Source of the DNA: BM714 sp964484935
GTDB lineage: Bacteria > Bacillota > Clostridia > Peptostreptococcales > BM714
DNA length: 54,054 nt
Direction: 5' to 3'
NCBI GenBank assembly: GCA_964484935.1
Contig: CAZAFW010000008.1
Coordinates: forward strand, 1 to 54,054
Under the pieces are notes generated by a model. The model saw nothing but the letters and a program-made list of their open reading frames with translations, was not told the DNA's origin and did not search any database. This document shows, piece after piece, positions 41,749 through 50,356 of the stretch (its first letter is position 1; each line of letters begins with the position of its first letter). A program made the position numbers and the translations under genes.

Positions 41749-42031
41749 AGAAGGGGCAATGATCATATTTATAATCGGAGGTCTTTTTTTCTTCACTGTC
41801 GGAACTGTTGGCATATTGAGACTTCCTGACATGTATACAAGGGCCCACTCCGCGGCAAAATGCGATACGCTTGGAGCTGTTCTTATCCTTATTGGATTAA
41901 TCATCTACAATGGAGAAAGTTATGCAAGCCTCAAGCTCTTGCTGATAATAATATTTTTGTGGGTTACAAACCCGACCGCGACGCATTTGATCGCAAAGGC
42001 CTACTATAACCGCTACCGAAAGGACGAATGA
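41741..42031 (+). CDS. mrpG: Mrp/Mbh-type antiporter subunit G (MnhG/MbhC)
   Basis: A 96-residue protein with three hydrophobic segments. MnhG signature GTVGILRLPDMYTRAHSAAK (about 23), then CDTLGAVLILIGL and TNPTATHLIAKAYY. It starts with TTG at 41741 behind GGGAGGGGGAG. Overlaps the next gene by 4 bp. Confidence 0.93.
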   Translation: MIREGAMIIFIIGGLFFFTVGTVGILRLPDMYTRAHSAAKCDTLGAVLILIGLIIYNGESYASLKLLLIIIFLWVTNPTATHLIAKAYYNRYRKDE

Positions 42032-42273
42032 ATATGACCATTTTTTCAATGCTTGTCATAGTGTTTTTGATTGGGGCTTCCATTGCTGTATCGGTCATAA
42101 GAAATCTTTTGGGTGCCATCATTGTATTTATGGTGTACAGCCTAACAATGGCGGTGCTCTGGCAACAGCTCAATGCGCCTGACCTTGCCATAACAGAAGC
42201 GGCAGTCGGAGCCGGAATTACAACCCTTCTGTTCGTATTCACGCTGAGAAGAGTCGGAGGTGGAGGCAAATGA
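42028..42273 (+). CDS. DUF4040 / MbhD-like subunit (equivalent to part of MrpA C-terminus)
   Basis: An 81-residue membrane protein with three hydrophobic segments and the MbhD signature LNAPDLAITEAAVGAGITTL (about 49). In canonical Mrp systems this stretch is fused to the C-terminus of MrpA; here it is a separate gene, as in membrane-bound hydrogenases. 4-bp overlaps occur on both sides. Confidence 0.88.
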   Translation: MNMTIFSMLVIVFLIGASIAVSVIRNLLGAIIVFMVYSLTMAVLWQQLNAPDLAITEAAVGAGITTLLFVFTLRRVGGGGK

Positions 42274-42548
42274 GAAAAGTGTTTTCTGTAGTCCTTGCTC
42301 TAGCGCTTATTGTAATTCTTTTGTTTGGGGTGGCCGACCTGCCCACTTTCGGGAATGCGGAAAATCCTTCAAACAATGAAGTTTCTTACAGATACCTTGA
42401 AGAAGGTGTCGAGGAGACAGGGGCTGTAAATGTGGTGGCCGGAATAATCCTCGACTATCGCGCATTTGACACTTTCGGGGAAGCCACAGTGCTCTTTACC
42501 GCCCTGATAACTGTGATTGCGGTTCTAAGGAGGGATGAGGATGAATAA
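42270..42548 (+). CDS. MbhE-like subunit (equivalent to distal MrpA C-terminus)
   Basis: A 92-residue protein with an N-terminal hydrophobic segment, a short loop and a C-terminal segment. It has the family motif AVNVVAGIILDYRAFDTFGE then ATVLFTALITVIAVLRR, typical of MbhE or the extreme C-terminal domain of MrpA. It overlaps the following mrpB gene by 8 bp from the chosen start. Confidence 0.87.
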   Translation: MRKVFSVVLALALIVILLFGVADLPTFGNAENPSNNEVSYRYLEEGVEETGAVNVVAGIILDYRAFDTFGEATVLFTALITVIAVLRRDEDE

Positions 42549-42984
42549 ACCCGCCGTAGAAGCCGAAAGAAGCGAGATTCTAACAGAAGTCGGCAAACTG
42601 ATAATACCCTTCATACAAGTTTTTGCAATATATGTGATACTTAACGGCCACCTTTCGCCGGGGGGAGGGTTCGCCGGAGGAACAATTCTCGGAGCAAGCA
42701 TGATCCTCCACCGGCTGATTTTTGGGTGGGACAACCTCATTTCCAGGCTTACATATGACAGGGTAATGAAATGGATGTGCGCTTCGCTTTTGATTTACGG
42801 GGCCCTTAAGGGCTACAGTTTCCTTACTGGCGGCATGCACTTGGAAGTTTGGGACGTACCATTGGGAACACCGGGGAAACTTCTGAGCGGAGGATTCATT
42901 CTGCCCCTAAACATAGCTGTAGGAATAATCGTATCCATAACGGTATATGTGTTTTTCAAACTATTTTATGAAGGGACCATATGA
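42541..42984 (+). CDS. mrpB: Mrp/Mbh-type antiporter subunit B (MnhB/MbhF)
   Basis: A 147-residue membrane protein with four hydrophobic segments. MnhB signature VILNGHLSPGGGFAGGTILG (about 36), and later LLSGGFILPLNIAVGIIVS. The ATG at 42541 is preferred over 42535 because AAGGAGGG is better spaced. Confidence 0.92.
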   Translation: MNKPAVEAERSEILTEVGKLIIPFIQVFAIYVILNGHLSPGGGFAGGTILGASMILHRLIFGWDNLISRLTYDRVMKWMCASLLIYGALKGYSFLTGGMHLEVWDVPLGTPGKLLSGGFILPLNIAVGIIVSITVYVFFKLFYEGTI

Positions 42985-42985
42985 T

Positions 42986-43345
42986 ATGGGACACTTGATT
43001 GCAAATTACTATGAGACTGGAGCCATAATTTTATTCGGGGTAGGCTTTGTAACACTCCTTGCCCATGGCAACCTGATCAAAAAAATAATAGGAATGAACA
43101 TAATGGATACGGCAGTTTTTTTGTTCTTCATTGCAAAGGGGTATATTTCAGGAAACGAAGCTCCTATCATAAGGTCCGCAAAACCGGCTTCCGGATATGT
43201 AAATCCTGTTCCAACGGCGCTTATGCTCACTGGCATAGTTATAGCTGTCAGCATAACAGCATTCGCTTTGTCGCTGACAATACGCGTATATGAAAAATAC
43301 GGCACAGTCGACCTAAACGAAATCATAAAAATGGGAGGAGAATAA
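42986..43345 (+). CDS. mrpC: Mrp/Mbh-type antiporter subunit C (MnhC/NuoK-like)
   Basis: A 119-residue NuoK-like protein with three hydrophobic segments. Motifs: GVGFVTLLAHGNLIKKIIGM (about 19), NIMDTAVFLFFIAKGY and NPVPTALMLTGIVIAVS. The ATG at 42986, one base past the mrpB stop, follows AAGGGA; upstream in-frame ATGs lack sites. Confidence 0.92.
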   Translation: MGHLIANYYETGAIILFGVGFVTLLAHGNLIKKIIGMNIMDTAVFLFFIAKGYISGNEAPIIRSAKPASGYVNPVPTALMLTGIVIAVSITAFALSLTIRVYEKYGTVDLNEIIKMGGE

Positions 43346-43346
43346 A

Positions 43347-44828
43347 TTGGCAGTTTACAATAGTTATCCACTTGTCATCATTTTGGTTTTGTTTATCTCA
43401 GCCTTTGCAATACCTATTTTCAAGAGTATCAAAGCGGCTAGGACAATAGGCATTTCGGCGGCGGGAATTTCCTTTGTACTTTCAATACTAACGCTCATGG
43501 GAGTAAAAGAGAACGGGGCATACTACTTTAGGGTTGGCCATTACGACGCACCCTGGGGAATAGAGTTTCACATAGGAATTATTGAAGGCCTCATGGGAGT
43601 CCTGTTTATGACCGTATCCCTGGCGGTGCTGTGGTTTTCCATATACAGCATAGACCACGACCTTTCCAAAAAGAAGGTGCCGCTTTTCTATACACTTGTC
43701 AATCTGCTTGTGGGGTCCTTGCTTGGGATAGTTTTTTCAGACGACCTGTTCAATTGCTTTGTGTTCATAGAAATCAGCTCCATTGCCTCATGCGGCATAG
43801 TTGTGGTAAAGGACAAGAAGGAAAACATAAAGGCGGCTCTCAAGTACCTCATACTGAGCTCCCTGGGCTCGGGGCTGGTTCTCATGGGAATAGCCCTGGT
43901 ATATTCGTTGACCGGCCATTTGAACATGCCGCATATACATGAAGCTCTTGTGTCGATTTATCCCGAGCACAGCAGAAACATGCTTATAGCAATAGGCCTT
44001 TTCACGGTCGGCCTTGGGGTCAAAAGCGCAATGTTTCCATTGCACACTTGGCTTCCCGACGCACATACTTTCGCCCCCGCATCTTCAAGTGCGCTCTTGT
44101 CCGCACTGGTCCTAAAGGCGTATGTGATACTTTACATTAAAATCATTCACAGGGTTTTCGGAATGTCTATTGTAGGGGAGTTGCCTGTTCTGAACATAGT
44201 GCTCCTTTTGGGCGCGGTTGGAATGATCGCGGGATCAGTTCTGGCCATTTTGCAGAAAAATTTAAAAAGAATGGTTGCATATTCGAGTGTTGCGCAAATG
44301 GGCTATGTATTTTTTGGAATAGGGCTGGGAACGACAATGGGACTAGCCGCGGCAATATTTCAGATATTCAATCATGCATTCACAAAATCGGCTCTTTTCC
44401 TGTCTGCGGGAAGCATATTGGAGAAGACAGGAAAGAAAAATATTTCCGACTTGAAGGGAGTAGGAAAGGAAATGCCGTTTACAATGGCCATATTCGCCAT
44501 AGGCGGAATGTCTCTGGTTGGAATCCCTTTGTTGTCGGGTTTCAACAGCAAATGGAATTTTGCGGTTGCGGTGATTGAGGCCCACAGGGTTGAATTGCTT
44601 GCAGTGGTGCTCATAAGCAGCCTTTTGAACGCTCTCTACTATTTCCCTATAATAATAAACGGCTACTTTGGAGAAGAAAGTCTCGAGGGAAAGGTCTACA
44701 GAAATACTGAAAGGCCGATAAAGGAACTTCTTCCCGTAATAGTGCTTGTTCTTGGAGTCATATATTTTGGTGTATCGGGCGGAGGGCTCCTTAGCCTAAT
44801 AGAAGCGGGTATTCCCGCATTAAACTAG
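43347..44828 (+). CDS. mrpD: Proton-translocating antiporter subunit, MrpD/MbhH-like (copy 1)
   Basis: A 493-residue polytopic protein of the NuoL/M/N family with about 14 membrane helices. The helix-5 glutamate lies in LFNCFVFIEISSIASCG (about 131), the helix-7 lysine in GLGVKSAMFPLHTWLPDAH (about 224), and QKNLKRMVAYSSVAQMGYVF (about 303) and FNHAFTKSALFLSAG mark later channel helices. It starts with TTG behind GGGAGGAG. First of three tandem antiporter-like subunits. Confidence 0.93.
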   Translation: MAVYNSYPLVIILVLFISAFAIPIFKSIKAARTIGISAAGISFVLSILTLMGVKENGAYYFRVGHYDAPWGIEFHIGIIEGLMGVLFMTVSLAVLWFSIYSIDHDLSKKKVPLFYTLVNLLVGSLLGIVFSDDLFNCFVFIEISSIASCGIVVVKDKKENIKAALKYLILSSLGSGLVLMGIALVYSLTGHLNMPHIHEALVSIYPEHSRNMLIAIGLFTVGLGVKSAMFPLHTWLPDAHTFAPASSSALLSALVLKAYVILYIKIIHRVFGMSIVGELPVLNIVLLLGAVGMIAGSVLAILQKNLKRMVAYSSVAQMGYVFFGIGLGTTMGLAAAIFQIFNHAFTKSALFLSAGSILEKTGKKNISDLKGVGKEMPFTMAIFAIGGMSLVGIPLLSGFNSKWNFAVAVIEAHRVELLAVVLISSLLNALYYFPIIINGYFGEESLEGKVYRNTERPIKELLPVIVLVLGVIYFGVSGGGLLSLIEAGIPALN

Positions 44829-44849
44829 AAACTGAAGGGAGGGGCCCCG

Positions 44850-46292
44850 ATGAAATTTCTTGCATTGGTCCCGATAGTGTTTCCAATGGCCCTGGCCGCG
44901 GGAATGCACTTTATTGAATTCAAGAACGAAAAACACAGGAGAGCCTATCTTTTCGGAGGTGTCTTTCTCAACTTCATTTTTGCGATGATGGTCCTTTCAA
45001 CGGCGCAACCGGAAATGCACATATTGAAAATCAATGACTTCATGGAAATATATTTTAAGGTTGACGGAATGAGCAAGCTCTTTCTGGCAATGACTTCTGT
45101 TTTGTGGATATTTACGACGGCATATTCTTTTGACTACATGAATCATGAGGGGAAAGAACAAAAATTCTTCACATATTTTTTGGTTACAGCAGGAGTGATT
45201 GTTGGTATTTCATTAGCGGGAAATATTTTTACTTTCTATATATTTTATGAATTTCTAACACTCTCGACTTTCCCCCTGGTTATTCATACGGGAACAAGGG
45301 AAGCGCTCGCCAGCGGAAAGAAATATCTCATTTATTCATTCAGCGGAGCAACGCTTGTACTTTTGGGAATGATTCTCCTCTTCAGTGTGACGGGCAATCT
45401 CGAATTTATGCCGGGAGGCGTTTTGCAGGGATTCGCAATAGGGAAGCGCTTGACGGCGGCTTACGTGATTCTTTTCTTGGGTTTTTCGGTCAAGGCAGCA
45501 ATGGTGCCTTTCCATTCGTGGCTTCCTGCGGCGATGGTTGCTCCGACTCCTGTAAGCGCTCTGCTTCATGCCGTAGCTGTTGTCAAGTCGGGCATTTTCG
45601 CACTCGTCAGAACAACCTTCTATCTTTTTGGGGCTGAAGCTGTAAAGGCTATGCATGTAAGGGGATACCTCAGCATTTTGATTGTGTTGACAATTTTGAT
45701 GGGGTCTTTTGTCGCCTTGCACCAGGAAAACCTTAAGAAGCGATTGGCATATTCAACAATAAGCCAACTCGGATATATAATGCTGGGGATTTTGCTCCTT
45801 AACGAGGACGGACTCACAGGAGCACTTCTTCACTTGATAAATCATGCGGTGATAAAGATAACGCTCTTCTTCTGCGTAGGGATAATAATGTATAGAACCG
45901 GATACAAGACGATTGGGGAAATCAGAGGCATAGGGAAGAAAATGCCGATCACAATGGGTTGTTTTTCTATAGCCTCCATATCACTCATAGGTCTGCCTCC
46001 GTCAAACGGCTTCGTGAGCAAGTGGTATCTGGCAATGGGCGGCCTTCAGGAAAACAGAGCGATTTTTGTCGTCATACTTCTCGTTAGCGCGATTCTTACA
46101 GCCGGATACTTGCTTCCTATTGTTGTTACTGCGTTTTTCCCAGGGGAAATGGAAAGGGAGCTGGTCAACAAGGAGCCGCCGCTCATGATGCTTGTGCCGG
46201 TATTGATGCTTACAGGAATAACGGTTGTATTCGGGCTTTTTCCGAACTACATACTGCATTTCATTCAGAATATTTCAAGAAGTTTGATTTGA
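44850..46292 (+). CDS. Proton-translocating antiporter subunit, MrpD/NuoN-like (copy 2)
   Basis: A 480-residue NuoL/M/N-family protein with about 14 helices. Key segments: FYIFYEFLTLSTFPLVIHTG (about 132), FSVKAAMVPFHSWLPAAM, APTPVSALLHAVAVVKSGIF, and HQENLKKRLAYSTISQLGY (about 292). It differs enough from copy 1 to be an old duplication or a different antiporter type. GGGAGGGG precedes the ATG. Confidence 0.92.
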   Translation: MKFLALVPIVFPMALAAGMHFIEFKNEKHRRAYLFGGVFLNFIFAMMVLSTAQPEMHILKINDFMEIYFKVDGMSKLFLAMTSVLWIFTTAYSFDYMNHEGKEQKFFTYFLVTAGVIVGISLAGNIFTFYIFYEFLTLSTFPLVIHTGTREALASGKKYLIYSFSGATLVLLGMILLFSVTGNLEFMPGGVLQGFAIGKRLTAAYVILFLGFSVKAAMVPFHSWLPAAMVAPTPVSALLHAVAVVKSGIFALVRTTFYLFGAEAVKAMHVRGYLSILIVLTILMGSFVALHQENLKKRLAYSTISQLGYIMLGILLLNEDGLTGALLHLINHAVIKITLFFCVGIIMYRTGYKTIGEIRGIGKKMPITMGCFSIASISLIGLPPSNGFVSKWYLAMGGLQENRAIFVVILLVSAILTAGYLLPIVVTAFFPGEMERELVNKEPPLMMLVPVLMLTGITVVFGLFPNYILHFIQNISRSLI

Positions 46293-46313
46293 CAAGATTC
46301 GGAGGATTTCAAT

Positions 46314-48377
46314 ATGGAGAAAGTTCTACTGGTTTCCACCCTGCTGATTCCATTTGTCGGGTCCGCAGTCGGGTATTTCATAGGGAAAAAAAATGAAAAG
46401 GCAAGGGATGCATTCAATGTCATAATGACGGGATTGATTTTTCTCGTTGTTTTAATGATGTATCCGCATATTGGAGGAGAAGGCATAGAGATTGAGATAC
46501 CCGATATAATGGGGATAGGGCTATTTCTAAAGCTTGACGCTTTCAGATACATATTTGCCTTTATAACGGCATTTGTATGGTTTCTTGCAACCATGTACTC
46601 AACCCAATATTTAATAAAATACAGAAAGAGGAATCGGTACTATGCTTTCTTCATACTCACATATGCCAGCACAATGGGTATTTTTATTTCTGACAATCTT
46701 CTCAACCTGTTCACTTTTTTTGAAATAATGTCAATAACCTCTTATTTCCTGATAATTCACGATGAGGATGAATATACACGTGATGCCGGCAAAACATACC
46801 TGATAATGGCAATTGCCGGGGGGATGATACTCCTTATGGGGATTTTTCTTCTTTTCGACTATACAGGAACCCTGATGATTGACGACCTTGCTGCGGGGGT
46901 AGCCGGCATTGGGTCTGTAAAGTACATGATAGCATGGCTGATGATAATAGGTTTCGGGGTAAAGGCGGGCATGATGCCTCTCCACATATGGCTTCCTAAA
47001 GCACATCCGGCTGCGCCTGCTCCGGCGAGCGCAATACTTTCAGGAATACTTCTCAAAACAGGCATTTTCGGTATAATGCTTACAGTGCTGGTTATGATGG
47101 ACAGAGATATTATTCTGTGCAATGTCATTTTTCTTATCGGATTGTTGAATATGTTTTGGGGTGGGCTACTGGCTATTTTCCAAAGGAACATAAAGAGGAT
47201 TCTAGCTTACAGCTCGATGAGCCAGATAGGATATATACTGATGGGTATAGGGCTTATCGGTTTGCTGGGCGATCACAACAACATCGCGATACACGGAACT
47301 CTCTTTCACATATACAACCACGCCATTTTTAAGGTGCTTCTGTTTTTCAGCGCTGGAATAGTATACATGGTCCTTCACGAATTGTCCATAAATCACATAA
47401 GGGGCTTTGGAAAAAACAAAAGGTTTCTGAAGACCGTATTTGTTATAGGGTTCATGGCTATAATCGGGATGCCCGGGTTTAGCGGATTCGTAAGCAAGAA
47501 TCTCTTGCATGAAGCTCTTATAGAGGCCGGCCACATATATGGAGGACTGGGATTTAAGGCGGCGGAATGGATATTTGTAATAAGCAGCAGTTTCACTGTC
47601 GCGTATCTGCTCAAGATTTTTGTATCGGTTTTTGTGGTCGAAAGTGAAAAGTATTGGGGCCAGTTCAAGAAGCAGATTCGAAAGAGGGCTCTCTTTCCCC
47701 TCGTGCTGCTTTCAGGAGTGGTAGTTTATACGGGAATCAGGCCTGAATACGTCTTTTCCGTAACAAGCCGCGCGGAGACAATGTTTTCCGGCCATGGGCA
47801 TGTGCCTCACAATATGTACACAGCCGAGGTCTTTTTGGGAACGGGCATGGTTTTTGCTTTGGGATTTGCAATTTATTTTTTGGTTATTCAAAAGTGGTTG
47901 CTTGTGCAAACCGAAACTGGTTTCATTTATAAAAATCCGACCCTTCGCTGGCCGAATTTGGAACGCCATTTCTACAAGCCGTTGACCGAAGCCTTCTACT
48001 GGATTGGATACAATCTTTTTAAACATGTCGACCACGGATTGGTGAATTTCTTTACTCAAATAGGGACCCTGTTTGCAAAGCTAGGGGACCTGAAAATCGA
48101 TATAGGTCGGTTTAAAAGAAAAGAACGCAATAAGGCGGCCTCAGACAAGGTCGACGCCTTCAAGGAAAAAAAGGGAATGGAAGTCAAGGATTTGGTTGCC
48201 GGAATGGGTGAGCGGACGAACGCCGGCAAAGTGAAAGAAACTTATGCAAGAGAAATAGAAAGCATGGGACAAATTTTTTCCCGTACACAATTGCATATGA
48301 ACAGCATAATATATGCATTGTTCATATTCGCTATCATCCTCATAGGAATATTGGGCTATCTCATCCTCAAAACCTGA
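46314..48377 (+). CDS. Large antiporter-like subunit (MrpA/NuoL-like) with C-terminal extension
   Basis: A 687-residue protein. Residues 1-500 are a NuoL/M/N-type core (LLNLFTFFEIMSITSYFLII about 127, GFGVKAGMMPLHIWLPKAHP about 220, FQRNIKRILAYSSMSQIGY about 290). The remaining ~190 residues add a membrane segment, a long soluble charged stretch (about 560-655, rich in Lys/Arg/Glu) and a final hydrophobic anchor IIYALFIFAIILIGILGYLI. It lacks the MrpA C-terminal domains, which are separate genes here. The extension could act like the lateral helix of NuoL. Last gene of the operon. Confidence 0.88.
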   Translation: MEKVLLVSTLLIPFVGSAVGYFIGKKNEKARDAFNVIMTGLIFLVVLMMYPHIGGEGIEIEIPDIMGIGLFLKLDAFRYIFAFITAFVWFLATMYSTQYLIKYRKRNRYYAFFILTYASTMGIFISDNLLNLFTFFEIMSITSYFLIIHDEDEYTRDAGKTYLIMAIAGGMILLMGIFLLFDYTGTLMIDDLAAGVAGIGSVKYMIAWLMIIGFGVKAGMMPLHIWLPKAHPAAPAPASAILSGILLKTGIFGIMLTVLVMMDRDIILCNVIFLIGLLNMFWGGLLAIFQRNIKRILAYSSMSQIGYILMGIGLIGLLGDHNNIAIHGTLFHIYNHAIFKVLLFFSAGIVYMVLHELSINHIRGFGKNKRFLKTVFVIGFMAIIGMPGFSGFVSKNLLHEALIEAGHIYGGLGFKAAEWIFVISSSFTVAYLLKIFVSVFVVESEKYWGQFKKQIRKRALFPLVLLSGVVVYTGIRPEYVFSVTSRAETMFSGHGHVPHNMYTAEVFLGTGMVFALGFAIYFLVIQKWLLVQTETGFIYKNPTLRWPNLERHFYKPLTEAFYWIGYNLFKHVDHGLVNFFTQIGTLFAKLGDLKIDIGRFKRKERNKAASDKVDAFKEKKGMEVKDLVAGMGERTNAGKVKETYAREIESMGQIFSRTQLHMNSIIYALFIFAIILIGILGYLILKT

Positions 48378-48449
48378 TTGGAGGACTGGCTTTGAATTGT
48401 AAACAGTTCAAAACTCCATAAATAGACAGAATGATTTTGCCGCAAATCC

Positions 48450-48480
48450 GAAAGAACCGGTTGCGGTTCTTTCTTTGTAT
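48450..48480 (+). terminator. Terminator of the Mrp-like operon
   Basis: A 10-bp stem GAAAGAACCG / CGGTTCTTTC (48450-48459, 48464-48473), GTTG loop, then TTTGTATT. Confidence 0.8.
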
Positions 48481-48563
48481 TGATTATGTGCGGATATAGT
48501 ATATATTAGAAAAAAAGGAACACATAATATATAATGATAAGAGATGCTTACGGGGAGAATTCT

Positions 48564-49439
48564 ATGGACAGATATTTTTTTGTGCTGAATCCTGTTGCAG
48601 GAAGGGGTAGCGCAAGGCTGTATAAAAAGACAATCGAAAAGTATGAAAAAACCCTGGGGCTTGAATATGAAATAGTGGAAACCGAGTTTCCGGGCCATGG
48701 CGAGACCCTCTCGGCAGAAGCCTGCAAAAGGGGTTTTGACAACATAGTTTCCGTTGGCGGAGACGGAAGCCTTCTGGAAGTCATAAACGGGGTTGTAGGA
48801 GAGGATGTTTCTGTCGGCATCATCCCATGTGGCACGGGAAACGATTTTTCGAGGACGCTGGGCTTGCCGGAGGAGTTAAATGAGCAACTGAAGGTAATCC
48901 ACAGGGGAAAAAAGAAACGGGTGGATTTGGGAAATGCCAACGGCAAATACTTCATCAATGTCTTCAGTTTTGGAATTGATGCTCTAATCACTCAGGAGAC
49001 ACAAAAAATAAAAAAGTATCTGCCTGGAACTTTTGCCTATGTGGCGGCAACCATAAAAATGCTCATGACCTACCGCCCGGTTCAGATTCACATGGAGACA
49101 GATGAAATTATATTCGACGGGAAGGTAATGCTTGTAGCTTTCGGAAATGGGCAGTACTATGGCGGAGGAATGAAGATAACCCCGGAGGCGTCACTTGACA
49201 GTGGCGATTTCCAGGTGTGCATAGTCAGGGCACTTTCCAAGACAAGGTTTTTGAGACTCTTTCCAAAGGTTTTCAAAGGGAAACATATTGAATTAATGGA
49301 AGTTGAAACAAGCAGAGCCAAGAAGATAAAAGTTGAGTCAAAGGACAGGATTCTTCTAAACGCCGATGGAGACATTGTTGGAGAATGTCCGGTGGAAATT
49401 GGCATATTTCCCGGAGCCATTCAAATAAAAGTTCCATAA
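48564..49439 (+). CDS. Diacylglycerol/lipid kinase family protein (YegS/DgkB-like)
   Basis: A 291-residue cytosolic lipid kinase fold. NPVAGRGSARL at the N-terminus, nucleotide-binding GGDGSLLEVINGV (about 65) and PCGTGNDFSRTLG (about 91), and a C-terminal beta domain ending with an NADGDIVGECPVEI motif, as in DgkB/YegS. It phosphorylates diacylglycerol or a related lipid, recycling phospholipid precursors. The ATG at 48564 follows GGGGAG. A TATAAT at 48530 may be its -10 box. Confidence 0.92.
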   Translation: MDRYFFVLNPVAGRGSARLYKKTIEKYEKTLGLEYEIVETEFPGHGETLSAEACKRGFDNIVSVGGDGSLLEVINGVVGEDVSVGIIPCGTGNDFSRTLGLPEELNEQLKVIHRGKKKRVDLGNANGKYFINVFSFGIDALITQETQKIKKYLPGTFAYVAATIKMLMTYRPVQIHMETDEIIFDGKVMLVAFGNGQYYGGGMKITPEASLDSGDFQVCIVRALSKTRFLRLFPKVFKGKHIELMEVETSRAKKIKVESKDRILLNADGDIVGECPVEIGIFPGAIQIKVP

Positions 49440-49462
49440 GTAGAAAGAGAGGGGTAAGAAAA

Positions 49463-50050
49463 ATGAAAAAAGTCGATGCAAGAGGCTTGGACTGTCCCAA
49501 GCCGGTCATAGAAACAAAAAGAATCATGGACGGTGGAGCAGCCGAAATAATTGTAATAGTCGACAACGATACGGCAAGTAAAAACGTAGGGCTTTTGGCA
49601 AACAAAAGAGGGTATTCTTTTGCTGAAGAAAAAAGAGAAGACGGCATATATCTCAATCTGAAGGGCGCCGGGGAAAAAACAGGCGAAAAGGAAACCTCAA
49701 GAGTAAATGAAACAGGGGACTGGGTCTTGCTTATGGCTTCGGAACATATGGGCACGGGATCGGACGAATTGGGCAAGATTCTGATAAAGGGATATTTATA
49801 TGCGCTTACGGAAACAAAGCCGCTGCCCAAGGCGGTCCTTTTCCTAAATGGCGGCATACGCCTTGCCCTCAAGGGGTCTGCAGTAGTAAAAGAACTGGCC
49901 CTTTTGCAGGAAAGAGGAGTAGAAATGCTTGTTTGCGGAACCTGCCTGGATTATTTTGGAGAAAAAGACAATCTGGAATTGGGGACCGTAAGCAACATGT
50001 ATGACATAGTAGAAAAAATGAATGAAGCAAGAAAGGTAATAAGAGTATGA
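49463..50050 (+). CDS. yedF: Selenium metabolism protein YedF (TusA-DsrE fusion)
   Basis: A 195-residue two-domain protein. A TusA/SirA-like domain (about 1-70) begins MKKVDARGLDCPKPVIETKR, with the active Cys in the CPKP motif. A DsrE-like domain (about 88-195) carries LVCGTCLDYF. In selenium-using Clostridia this architecture is associated with selenium trafficking, perhaps delivering selenium to SelD. The ATG at 49463 follows AGAGAGGGG. It overlaps the DUF3343 gene by 4 bp. Confidence 0.92.
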   Translation: MKKVDARGLDCPKPVIETKRIMDGGAAEIIVIVDNDTASKNVGLLANKRGYSFAEEKREDGIYLNLKGAGEKTGEKETSRVNETGDWVLLMASEHMGTGSDELGKILIKGYLYALTETKPLPKAVLFLNGGIRLALKGSAVVKELALLQERGVEMLVCGTCLDYFGEKDNLELGTVSNMYDIVEKMNEARKVIRV

Positions 50051-50322
50051 CAAAAAATGGGTTCATATTGATTGCCTTCGATTCAACTCACTTGGCAATA
50101 AAGGTTGAGAGAATGCTCAAGGGGGCCATTGATGTGGAAATGATACCCACTCCTCGAAGCATTACGGCTAGTTGCGGACTTTCAATCAAGGCGGCACAGG
50201 AAGAATACGATCACATGAAAAAAATACTGAAAGATGCGGATATTGACAGGAAACTGATAAGGATATACGACATGGGATGCGAAAAGTCTTCCATGCCTAA
50301 AGAAATAATTTGGGAAAAATAG
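50047..50322 (+). CDS. DUF3343 protein (putative Se/S carrier-like)
   Basis: A 91-residue protein of the DUF3343 family. Motifs: LIAFDSTHLAIKVERML near the N-terminus and IPTPRSITASCGLSIKA with a single conserved Cys. It usually sits beside yedF and selenium-utilisation genes, and may bind or present a thiol or selenol acceptor. Coupled to yedF by ATGA. Cys78 (DMGCEKS) is also present. Confidence 0.88.
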   Translation: MTKNGFILIAFDSTHLAIKVERMLKGAIDVEMIPTPRSITASCGLSIKAAQEEYDHMKKILKDADIDRKLIRIYDMGCEKSSMPKEIIWEK

Positions 50323-50356
50323 ACACATAAGAAACGGCCTGAGGGGTGTGGGTTTT

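Noticed and set aside
40986..48377. Complex I or formate-hydrogenlyase-type hydrogenase operon
   Set aside because: Only membrane antiporter-like and Mrp accessory subunits are present; there are no NuoB/C/D/I-like or NiFe large-subunit motifs before or after.
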